This document shows, piece after piece, positions 1-4,854 of a stretch of DNA of 6,158 bases; within the stretch, counting starts at the first letter, position 1; every line of letters begins with the position of its first letter. The translations under genes were made by a program, and so were the position numbers. Below the pieces are notes generated by a model. The model did no database searches and was not told where the DNA came from. It worked only from the letters and a program-made list of their open reading frames with translations. This stretch comes from an uncultured Selenomonas sp. (lineage in GTDB: Bacteria > Bacillota > Negativicutes > Selenomonadales > Selenomonadaceae). The DNA is taken from assembly GCA_945494195.1 (NCBI GenBank), contig CALYVJ010000122.1, forward strand, positions 1 to 6,158, given 5' to 3'.

Positions 1-47
1 ATCGGTACACCATCATAAGCATAACAAACATCTTCAAACCGAATCAT
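1..47 (-). CDS. cbiO: Energy-coupling factor cobalt/nickel transporter ATPase CbiO, N-terminal 15 codons only (runs off the left edge)
   Basis: An ATG at 47 opens a frame beginning MIRFEDVCYAYDGVP, which has the usual look of the first beta strand and A-loop (aromatic Tyr) of ABC ATPases of the CbiO/EcfA type; the Walker A motif would lie beyond the window. A strong Shine-Dalgarno (GGAGG) sits 7 bases before the ATG. The start overlaps the stop of cbiQ as ATGA, the classic sign of translational coupling. In cobalt and nickel ECF transporters CbiO hydrolyses ATP on the cytoplasmic face and drives CbiQ and CbiM. The identity rests on these 15 residues plus the cbiM-cbiQ context; the length and completeness of the gene cannot be judged. 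Confidence 0.85.
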   Translation of the reverse strand, partial: MIRFEDVCYAYDGVP

Positions 48-892
48 AACCGAACCTCCAACAACAGGAACAAATAGCAATAACCGAGAAATACCATGAG
101 CAGGAAAACATCCGCCCGATGGAAGCGTTTGCCTAGCGATGGATAATACTCACCGGTAAAGCCGCGGCAAACCATTGCTTCATATAGGATTTCTGACATT
201 TCCTGCGAACGCAGAAACAAGACGCCGAGCACGCCGCCAATGGCATGATACTTCTTCCCATTGTGACCAACCGAACGCAGTTTTAAAGCCGTAAGCAAAT
301 CTTCGGCCATCTCCCCCAGCAAAATCACATAGTGAAGGGTCGTATCCAGCAAAAAGATAACCGGTTGCGGTATATGGAAAAAGCGAAGCGCCCCCGTAAG
401 CTGATTCCACGGCAAACATTCCTGTAAGATTCCCAAGGCCGTTACCGTCAAAAAAGTCTTAAAGGGAATGAGAAACATCAACACCCCATTTCCCCACCAA
501 AATGCCGGCAGTACCAATAGCAACGAAAACAATCCAGCCAAACTAGCACTCTGTAAAATCCTCTTAGAAGCCTGTCCCGTCAAAAAGCACAGAATTATCA
601 CCTCCAAGGCCAGCTGACAAATAAGAAACGCAGTCGTATGGGATGCCACACATAAAAGCAACCAGCCCAATAAAAAACATAATGCCCCTATCGCTGGAAC
701 ATCTTTTCCCCAGGCCGTATGCGCTTGGCGGCGTATCGCCGCCAACACAGCCATGACACGCAAAAGAGACCGGGAAATAAAATAATCCCGGTCTCGATTG
801 GGTCGATATACTTCTTCCTGTTTTGCCCATTCGGGAAGATTCAAATCTATCGCCTCGCCAACACAATCAATTTCCCTGAACCGACGTATCAT
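44..892 (-). CDS. cbiQ: Energy-coupling factor cobalt/nickel transporter transmembrane component CbiQ (T component)
   Basis: CbiQ is the membrane scaffold that joins the substrate-binding CbiM to the ATPase CbiO. The protein (282 aa from the ATG at 892) has a charged N-terminal region of about 60 residues, then hydrophobic segments near residues 64-83, 87-106, 117-136, 140-157, 177-195 and 260-280. Two cytoplasmic coupling motifs typical of EcfT/CbiQ are visible: ALKLRSVG (about 202-209) and EAMVCRGFTG (238-247), the second being the conserved Ala-x-x-x-Arg-Gly-Phe element that contacts the ATPase. The reading frame overlaps the end of cbiM by 26 bases and its TGA overlaps the cbiO ATG. The chosen ATG lacks a clear ribosome binding site, so it probably depends on coupling to cbiM; an in-frame TTG a little further downstream is a possible alternative. 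The family call is firm, while the metal (Co or Ni) is inferred. Confidence 0.9.
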   Translation of the reverse strand: MIRRFREIDCVGEAIDLNLPEWAKQEEVYRPNRDRDYFISRSLLRVMAVLAAIRRQAHTAWGKDVPAIGALCFLLGWLLLCVASHTTAFLICQLALEVIILCFLTGQASKRILQSASLAGLFSLLLVLPAFWWGNGVLMFLIPFKTFLTVTALGILQECLPWNQLTGALRFFHIPQPVIFLLDTTLHYVILLGEMAEDLLTALKLRSVGHNGKKYHAIGGVLGVLFLRSQEMSEILYEAMVCRGFTGEYYPSLGKRFHRADVFLLMVFLGYCYLFLLLEVRL

Positions 893-1874
893 AATCAGTA
901 TGGTGACGGAAAAAAGTTGCCACAATCTTAAATGCTACAATCAAAAGAGCCGTACCGATAACAGCCGACAAAATATAACCAAAGGACTCCGGCATCCCAG
1001 CAATCGTATAATCCGGGAACAGCGCGTCAAAGGAAAAACCATTTTCCATGCCCGCCGGCGTATAGCCAAGCTCTGTCCCACGAAACTCCTGCTCCGCCAA
1101 TTCCTCAGGATCCCATTCGCCCCAGGCCGTCCCCGCCGCTAAAAGGCCCAACGGTGTACCGATAATCAAAAGGGCCAACAAGCCATAAACCGTCATCCCC
1201 GCATGAGAATTCTGATTTTCCAGCATAGCCGGTGCAACCTTTTTAAGATAACCGAGTATTGCCGCCGTGAATACGGCCTCTGCCAGTCCAAACAACGTCA
1301 AATGACCGGCCATCATCGCTGGTATAGAAATGGACAGCGGATATGGACAGTAAAGAGCCTGCCCGGCAGCATCGGTAAACAAAAGCGGCTGAACCCCGAA
1401 CTCAACAGCCGCCATAAAAGCAGCCGTATTGATACCGACATATCCACTGATACCAGCAGCCAACAGTTCATGCTGCGGCATCCACCCTCGAAGCTTGCGG
1501 AACACCCCCCAGCCAACAAAGGGCATCACAAACGCCATATTGAAACAATTCGCACCGAAAGCCAAAATTCCTCCGTCCCCGAAGAATAGTGCTTGAACGA
1601 ACAAGGCCACGCTGACAGCCAGGCAAGCTGACCATGGGCCAAACATGATAGCCAGCAGTGTGGCGCCCACAGCATGTCCTGTAGTCCCACCGGGAAGTGG
1701 AACATTAAACATCATACCCAAAAACGAAAAGGCAGCACCTATCCCCAACAAAGGCATCTTTTCCTTCGGCAGTTCTTTTTTCACTTTCTGCACCGCCATG
1801 AACCAAACCGGCAGCATCGCCGCCGTCATAACAGCACAAGTCGACGGACTGAGATAATTCTCTGGAATATGCAT
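867..1874 (-). CDS. cbiM: Cobalt/nickel ECF transporter substrate-binding component CbiM with fused C-terminal domain
   Basis: This is the metal-capturing S component of a CbiMQO-type importer in the cytoplasmic membrane. The start chosen is the ATG at 1874, nine bases after AAAGGAG; the longer frame from a TTG at 1883 would begin directly at the Shine-Dalgarno. The resulting 335-aa protein begins MHIPENYLSP, and PLPGGTTGHAVG places a histidine at residue 67. In related NikM structures the metal is held by the N-terminal Met1/His2 and His67, which supports this start. Further family marks are LLAIMFGPW, GDGGILAFGANCFNMAF and several membrane helices. After about residue 220 comes a helix, an extracytoplasmic stretch (GEWDPEELAE ... 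GYTPAGM) and a final helix, resembling the fused CbiN/PDGLE-type domain, so no separate cbiN is expected. It is the first gene of cbiM-cbiQ-cbiO. Co versus Ni specificity cannot be told from sequence. Confidence 0.92.
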   Translation of the reverse strand: MHIPENYLSPSTCAVMTAAMLPVWFMAVQKVKKELPKEKMPLLGIGAAFSFLGMMFNVPLPGGTTGHAVGATLLAIMFGPWSACLAVSVALFVQALFFGDGGILAFGANCFNMAFVMPFVGWGVFRKLRGWMPQHELLAAGISGYVGINTAAFMAAVEFGVQPLLFTDAAGQALYCPYPLSISIPAMMAGHLTLFGLAEAVFTAAILGYLKKVAPAMLENQNSHAGMTVYGLLALLIIGTPLGLLAAGTAWGEWDPEELAEQEFRGTELGYTPAGMENGFSFDALFPDYTIAGMPESFGYILSAVIGTALLIVAFKIVATFFRHHTDYDTSVQGN

Positions 1875-1883
1875 CTTCTTCAA

Positions 1884-1890
1884 CTCCTTT
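1884..1890 (-). promoter_or_regulatory. Ribosome binding site that decides the cbiM start
   Basis: AAAGGAG ends nine bases before the ATG at 1874, an ideal distance. The alternative TTG at 1883 directly abuts this element and would leave no spacing, so it is not used. Confidence 0.85.
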
Positions 1891-1918
1891 TATCTATAAA
1901 TTGAATAAATACTCTCTT

Positions 1919-1947
1919 ATTCTAATACATGACAAACGATGTTGTAA
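1919..1947 (-). promoter_or_regulatory. Candidate sigma-A-like promoter of cbiMQO
   Basis: A good -10 hexamer TAGAAT (1924-1919) lies 17 bases after a poor -35 candidate TTACAA (1947-1942). A better -35-like TTGTCA lies nearby (about 1936-1931) but has no matching -10 at the right distance. The region is AT-rich and about 45 bases upstream of the cbiM ATG, so a promoter is expected here; the exact elements are uncertain. Confidence 0.35.
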
Positions 1948-1948
1948 G

Positions 1949-1960
1949 CCCCCTAGGGGG
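1949..1960. promoter_or_regulatory. 12-bp perfect palindrome CCCCCTAGGGGG, possible metal-regulator operator
   Basis: The element is a perfect G/C-tract palindrome flanked by AT-rich DNA (GTAAG on one side, ATAAAC on the other), adjacent to the candidate -35 of cbiM. CsoR/RcnR-family repressors (Cu, Ni, Co sensors) bind operators built from C and G tracts around a TA centre with AT flanks, so this is a reasonable operator candidate for a metal-uptake operon. It is not a convincing terminator because it has no loop and no following T run. It also forms the stop codon of the decayed aldolase reading frame. No regulator gene is in the window. Confidence 0.4.
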
Positions 1961-2245
1961 ATAAACTCCAACGGAACCGAAAAACAATTCCCACAGGAAC
2001 ACCCAGCTCTTTGATGCGCCGGATCATCTCGTCCATGGCCTCCACTACCTCGGGATGGAAAATATTGACGCCATGCCCCATATCCACAGCCAGGTCAATG
2101 GGACCGAGGAAAACGCCGCCAATGCCGGGGGGGGGGACGCAATTTCATCGAGATTTTCAAAGCCTTTCTTGCTTTCAATCTGCGGCAAGATGCAAATCTC
2201 ATCCACGTTCCTTTCGCACTCACTGACCAAGCTTATCCTATCACA
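1953..2245 (-). pseudogene. Remnant of an HpcH/HpaI-type aldolase (2,4-dihydroxyhept-2-ene-1,7-dioate aldolase superfamily), frameshifted and truncated at both ends
   Basis: Two minus-strand frames together give the middle of a class II pyruvate aldolase. The first (down to about 2127) reads [22 protein letters not shown]; the second (from about 2126 to the TAG at 1955-1953) contains [17 protein letters not shown] and later [18 protein letters not shown] and VPVGI. PQIES and GPxDL carry the acidic metal ligands of this family. The two frames are separated by a run of ten G (2127-2136): 8 or 11 bases in the run would restore one frame. Complete family members are about 250 aa; here only about 90 residues are recognisable. 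No start codon or N-terminal half is found upstream, and the C-terminus is replaced by a short unrelated tail ending in the G/C palindrome. It is probably a dead remnant, although the frameshift alone could be a homopolymer sequencing error. Confidence 0.8.
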
Positions 2246-2365
2246 TAATTGTAACCCGAAATGGAAAACAAGAATCGCACTCCCTTATTCTTTACTGAAT
2301 TTATCCTACCATACAAATTCGACCTCAATACGACATTTCGTGCCTACCTTATTTTTTTACACAAC
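2246..2365. other. AT-rich intergenic stretch without recognisable gene
   Basis: Between the aldolase remnant and the hairpin behind the rubredoxin gene I find no credible coding frame, RNA gene or promoter. A short sequence TTATCCTA occurs twice (about 2233 and 2302), and a run of seven T lies at 2352-2358. The missing 5' half of the aldolase is not recognisable here. Confidence 0.5.
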
Positions 2366-2423
2366 ATACAAGAATCCCCTGTTAACGATACCGTAAGCAA
2401 TCGTTTACAGGGGATTCTTATAT
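2366..2423 (-). terminator. Long hairpin (24-bp arms, 10-base loop) behind the flavin reductase/rubredoxin gene
   Basis: The arms 2366-2389 and 2400-2423 are complementary at 22 of 24 positions around the loop ACCGTAAGCA. The core of the arms is AAGAATCCCCTGT / ACAGGGGATTCTT. It begins two bases after the TAA of the upstream gene. Transcribed from the minus strand, the 3' arm reads GGGGATTCTTGTATGTTGTG, which is U-rich but lacks a clean U run; the plus-strand reading is similarly U-rich. A bidirectional or imperfect intrinsic terminator is the simplest reading. A small mobile repeat (REP/MITE-like) is possible but has no support beyond the inverted arms. Confidence 0.6.
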
Positions 2424-2425
2424 GT

Positions 2426-3040
2426 TTAGCTGATTACCTTCTCAAAATCCGCCGCCCCGTGTTTGCAGATGGGGCAAACAAAGCCTTCCGGCAGTTCCTC
2501 GCCCTCGTATATATAGCCGCATACTGTACAACGCCAGACGACTTTTCCCTTGGTACTCGGTGCCGGCGTTCGGGGTTTGATGTGTTCCTGATAGTAGCTG
2601 TAGGTGGCAGAGCTTACATCCGCTAACGTCTTAAGCTCTACCACGTCTGCTAGGAATACCGTGTGGGTTCCCACATCCCAAGTCTTGGTAACCCGTCCGG
2701 CAATATACGCGTTGGTACCCTTTGTCACCGCCAGAGTACCGTTTGCTGTGCGCTCTATGGCAGGGAAATCTGCAAACTTATCCACGTCCCGACCTGAACA
2801 GAACCCGAAATGCCTGAACAACTCAAAATCTGCCGCTTCACTTATCACGGACACGGTGAAAGCCTTAGTCTCCATGATAATATCGTGGGTATAGTTTCCC
2901 TTGTTCACCGCAATGGTTATCTGATTGGGTTCCGAGGTAACTTGTGTCACCGTGTTGATGATACAGCCGTTGTCCTTTTGCCCAGCATTAGCCGTCAACA
3001 CGTATAACCCATAAGAAATATTAAACATCGGATTGCTCAT
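2426..3040 (-). CDS. High-molecular-weight rubredoxin (flavin reductase domain fused to rubredoxin domain)
   Basis: Residues 1 to about 155 form an FMN-binding flavin reductase-like split barrel (ISYGLYVLTA, CIINTVTQVTSEPNQITIAVNK, FTVSVISE, HFGFCSGRDVDKF). Residues 166-204 form a short rubredoxin with CTVCGY and CPIC; the iron ligands are Cys171, Cys174, Cys189 and Cys192. This domain order is that of Hrb from acetogens such as Moorella, which passes electrons from NAD(P)H to flavodiiron protein FprA for reduction of O2 or NO in anaerobes; that partner is known from the family and is not visible here. The ATG at 3040 follows AGGAG at a good distance. A longer frame from the ATG at 3070 overlaps the preceding stop as ATGA but has no ribosome binding site. 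The gene follows the truncated nitroreductase-like gene closely and is probably co-transcribed from the sigma-H-like promoter at 3390-3416. Confidence 0.9.
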   Translation of the reverse strand: MSNPMFNISYGLYVLTANAGQKDNGCIINTVTQVTSEPNQITIAVNKGNYTHDIIMETKAFTVSVISEAADFELFRHFGFCSGRDVDKFADFPAIERTANGTLAVTKGTNAYIAGRVTKTWDVGTHTVFLADVVELKTLADVSSATYSYYQEHIKPRTPAPSTKGKVVWRCTVCGYIYEGEELPEGFVCPICKHGAADFEKVIS

Positions 3041-3066
3041 TTTTATCTCCTCTTCCTCACTAGCTA

Positions 3067-3342
3067 TCATACCTGCACTTGGACGCGAATAGCGATGTTT
3101 TCCTGCTCCTTAGGTTCCGGTTCAGCCACAATGCCGCCAAAAGCATTGTAGACGGCATCCCAAAGCGCATCCTGCTTCGTCCCCATTGCCAATACGACGC
3201 GAGCCGACTTCATGTTGAAGGCATCGGGAGTAAGCTCCGTTGCCTGCTCCACCACCTCACGGATTTTCTCTGCCGCCACCGACAGTTCCTTTTTGATTAG
3301 ATAATAGGTGCGACGCTTGCCAATGGATTCCAAGATTCCCAT
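3067..3342 (-). CDS. Truncated nitroreductase-like protein (N-terminal third only)
   Basis: The 91-aa product begins MGILESIGKRRTYYLIKKEL and contains TPDAFNMKSARVVLAMG and LWDAVYNAFG. This matches the N-terminal part of the short nitroreductase-like family (yeast Hbn1 type, about 200 aa), in which the RR-x-x-Y and TPxAFN segments help bind FMN. Homology ends near residue 70; the remaining tail (AEPEPKEQEN and onward) is unlike the family, and no continuation is visible in other frames before the next gene. The protein therefore lacks most of the FMN-binding fold. It is nonetheless well expressed by appearance: GGGAGG lies seven bases before the ATG, and a sigma-H-like promoter lies upstream. 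It may be a deletion remnant kept because it leads the operon, or a small adapted protein. I favour a remnant, without proof. Its TGA overlaps an ATG (ATGA) in frame with the rubredoxin gene. Confidence 0.7.
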   Translation of the reverse strand: MGILESIGKRRTYYLIKKELSVAAEKIREVVEQATELTPDAFNMKSARVVLAMGTKQDALWDAVYNAFGGIVAEPEPKEQENIAIRVQVQV

Positions 3343-3389
3343 AGAAAAACCTCCCTTGTCATGAAAAATTCTCTTCGCTATACACTAGT

Positions 3390-3416
3390 ATTCGCGTATG
3401 GAATAGAAAATCCTGC
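3390..3416 (-). promoter_or_regulatory. Sigma-H-like promoter of the nitroreductase-remnant/rubredoxin operon
   Basis: The minus strand reads GCAGGATTTT (3416-3407) and, fourteen bases after GCAGGATTT, GAAT (3393-3390) within CGCGAATACT. This fits the Bacillus sigma-H consensus RNAGGAWWW, 11-12 bases, RNNGAAT, apart from the purine at the first position of the -10. It ends about 47 bases before the ATG at 3342, leaving a normal 5' leader with GGGAGG. Sigma-H use in this organism is inference from the Bacillus consensus. Confidence 0.5.
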
Positions 3417-3439
3417 CAAAGGAGGCCGACGATATTCGG

Positions 3440-4651
3440 TTAAGTATTTGCCGTCTTGACGAGGCTAGACCGGCGGCTGCCATGCAGCTTGAGCACCGTT
3501 GCAATCAGGAAATTGAACACAAAGCAGCCTGCAAAGAAGGTCAGCGTCGTCGTATAGCTATGGGTGTGCTCCCAAAACCACGAGACGATGGTCGGCCCGA
3601 CGACACCAGCAACGCCCCAAGCTGTCAGCACACGGCCATGAATCGCACTGAGTTCCCGAGTACCGAAGATATCGGAAAGATAGGCCGGCATGCAGGAAAA
3701 ACCGCCGCCATAGCAGCTGATGATCAAAAACACGAGCAGTTGGAAAAGCATGGCATCCTTAGTACCAGCCAGCAGATAAAAAGCACCGACTTCGAGGGCG
3801 AAAAATACCATGTAGGTAAACCCGCGGCCCAGATAATCCGACAGCGTCGACCAAAGGATGCGGCCACCGCCATTTAAGAGGCCGATGATACCGACCATCG
3901 ACGCGGCCTGCGCGGCATCCATGCCAACGACGTGCTGGGCCATGGGCGAAGCCACCGCCAACAGGCCGATACCACAGGTGATATTGACAAAGAACACCCA
4001 CCAAAGCGCACCAAACTGCCAGGTCTTGATGGCCTCAGCCGCTGTAGCCCCATGCTGCAAGCGCGTAACCTGTGCCTTGCCTTTTTTCTGCACGGGCGGT
4101 TTCAGGTAGAGAGCCGACGCGCCCATGAGGATCATGTAGACCGCCCCCAAAATCAGGAAATTATTGACAAGACCAACGCGAGCCGTCAAAAACTGCATGA
4201 CAGGCCCGGCTACCAGCGCGGCAAAGCCAAAGCCCATGATGGCAAGACCTGTCGCAAAGCCGCGATGATTGGGGAAATACTTTACCAGCGTCGATACCGG
4301 CGTGATGTAGCCGACGCCAAGGCCAATACCGCCAATAACCCCGTAGAAAAGGTATAATAGCGCCAAATTATGCAGGTGCAAAGCCAGCGCTGTACCAAAC
4401 ATGCCCGTGCAAAATAACAGCATGGATATTAGTCCGCTTTTTTTCGGGCCATACTTTTCCACGAATCGCCCCAAGAGCCCTGCCGACATTCCCAGGAACA
4501 GAATCGCCAGGGAAAAGGTCCAGGTCGTTTCCGAAAGGGTAAATCCCATCGCCTCAATAATAGGACGAGTAAGAACACTCCAGGCATAGACACTGCCGAT
4601 GGAAATATGAATACCAACGGCTGCTAACGCAATGAGCCAACGATTTCGCAT
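3440..4651 (-). CDS. Oxalate/formate antiporter (OFA) family MFS transporter
   Basis: This is a 403-aa, 12-helix carrier of the major facilitator superfamily. It starts with a short basic N-terminus and helix 1 (about 5-26, ending GSVYAWSVL, typical of OxlT-like proteins). Motif A is seen after helix 2 (GRFVEKYGPKK, 61-71) and in its second-half version (STLSDYLGRG, 268-277). FYGVIGGIGLGVGYITPVSTLVKYFPNHRG (written here as its key parts FYGVIGG, GYITPVS and KYFPNHRG) is characteristic of the OFA group. Arg264 in NGGGR matches the position of the substrate-binding arginine of helix 8 in OxlT, but helix 11 (about 340-361) has no lysine, so oxalate exchange is not assured; formate, lactate, pyruvate or another small carboxylate is as likely. 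The ATG at 4651 follows AAAGGA at good spacing; an ATG at 4660 abuts that element. Expression is predicted to depend on the riboswitch leader at 4733-4805. Confidence 0.85.
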   Translation of the reverse strand: MRNRWLIALAAVGIHISIGSVYAWSVLTRPIIEAMGFTLSETTWTFSLAILFLGMSAGLLGRFVEKYGPKKSGLISMLLFCTGMFGTALALHLHNLALLYLFYGVIGGIGLGVGYITPVSTLVKYFPNHRGFATGLAIMGFGFAALVAGPVMQFLTARVGLVNNFLILGAVYMILMGASALYLKPPVQKKGKAQVTRLQHGATAAEAIKTWQFGALWWVFFVNITCGIGLLAVASPMAQHVVGMDAAQAASMVGIIGLLNGGGRILWSTLSDYLGRGFTYMVFFALEVGAFYLLAGTKDAMLFQLLVFLIISCYGGGFSCMPAYLSDIFGTRELSAIHGRVLTAWGVAGVVGPTIVSWFWEHTHSYTTTLTFFAGCFVFNFLIATVLKLHGSRRSSLVKTANT

Positions 4652-4660
4652 GAAAACCAT

Positions 4661-4690
4661 CCTTTCTGCTGCCAAGCAGCAATCCAAAGG
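4661..4690 (-). promoter_or_regulatory. Stem-loop that could mask the Shine-Dalgarno of the MFS gene
   Basis: In the leader RNA TGCTGC (4681-4676) and GCAGCA (4672-4667) form a perfect six-pair stem around TTG. CCTTT (4690-4686) can then pair with AAAGG (4665-4661), the Shine-Dalgarno of the MFS gene, across a GGAT/G internal loop. This would allow translational control in addition to the terminator, but it may be a chance fold. Confidence 0.4.
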
Positions 4691-4731
4691 AGATTATGCT
4701 CAAACGAAAAAAACCGCCTGAGCATAATCTC
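4690..4731 (-). repeat. Perfect 13-bp inverted repeat straddling the leader terminator
   Basis: GAGATTATGCTCA (4731-4719 on the minus strand) and TGAGCATAATCTC (4702-4690) are exact reverse complements separated by 16 bases that include the U run. The first arm covers the loop and half the 3' arm of the intrinsic terminator, so in read-through RNA the terminator can be replaced by this hairpin. It is part of the expression platform or an RNA-stabilising stem. Confidence 0.75.
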
Positions 4732-4743
4732 TGCCCAGACGGT
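4707..4743 (-). terminator. Intrinsic terminator in the leader of the MFS gene (riboswitch expression platform)
   Basis: ACCGTCTGGGC (4743-4733) pairs with GCTCAGGCGGT (4723-4713) over eleven pairs, two of them G-U, with a nine-base loop, followed by a run of seven T (4713-4707). It lies about 55 bases before the MFS ATG and about 145 bases after queC. Its 5' arm is the conserved 3' end of the upstream aptamer, so terminator and folded aptamer exclude each other. Confidence 0.9.
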
Positions 4744-4805
4744 CGGCGTTAAAAGCCCTGCAGTACATGTGGTCAATTCCACGAATCCGTCAGTCCTGCA
4801 CGGCT
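4733..4805 (-). ncRNA. ZTP/ZMP riboswitch (pfl motif), variant, upstream of the OFA transporter
   Basis: P1 is AGCCGTGCAG (4805-4796) paired with CTGCAGGGCT (4763-4754), nine pairs with one G-G mismatch. Inside it lie the conserved-looking GACTGACGG (4795-4787) and P2, GTGG (4782-4779) with CCAC (4772-4769). The 3' domain reads GCCGACCGTCTGGGC (4747-4733), the hallmark end of pfl RNAs (usual form GCCGaCCGCCUGGGC). P3 is GCC with GGC, and CCGTC in its loop can pair with GACGG of the first domain to form the pseudoknot; both strands differ from the common GGCGG/CCGCC form in a compensating way. The family senses the purine and folate-stress intermediate ZTP/ZMP and usually switches genes on. 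Unusual here: the joining region after P2 is ATGTA rather than the G-rich sequence I remember. The call is from memory of the motif, not a covariance search. Confidence 0.78.
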
Positions 4806-4824
4806 ATATATACTTGTTACGCTC

Positions 4825-4854
4825 AGTTTAGCAGGTAGCTAATTGACCTGTCAA
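4825..4854 (-). promoter_or_regulatory. Sigma-A-like promoter of the riboswitch leader and MFS gene
   Basis: A perfect -35 TTGACA (4854-4849) is followed after 18 bases by the extended -10 TGC-TAAACT (hexamer 4830-4825). Transcription would start near 4818, just ahead of the first aptamer stem at 4805, which fits well. A repressor-like palindrome overlaps the -35. Confidence 0.7.

Noticed and set aside
1645..1904. Plus-strand open frames opposite cbiM.
   Set aside because: They lie antisense to a well-supported gene, have no ribosome binding sites or family features, and their composition is explained by the opposite strand.
1875..2000. Cobalamin riboswitch in front of cbiM, as is common for cobalt transporters.
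   Set aside because: The distance from the candidate promoter to the start codon is only about 45 bases, and no B12-box-like sequence is present.
2041..3342. Insertion sequence or other mobile element as cause of the broken genes.
   Set aside because: No transposase coding, terminal repeats or target duplications are visible; the single hairpin at 2366-2423 is not enough.
3417..3440. Terminator after the MFS gene (GCC TCCTTT GGC followed by AGGATTTT).
   Set aside because: The stem is only three or four pairs and the sequence is better explained as part of the sigma-H-like promoter.
3482..4357. Several long plus-strand open frames opposite the MFS gene.
   Set aside because: The proteins are rich in Arg, His, Pro and Gln, with no motifs, and mirror the codon pattern of the transporter on the other strand.
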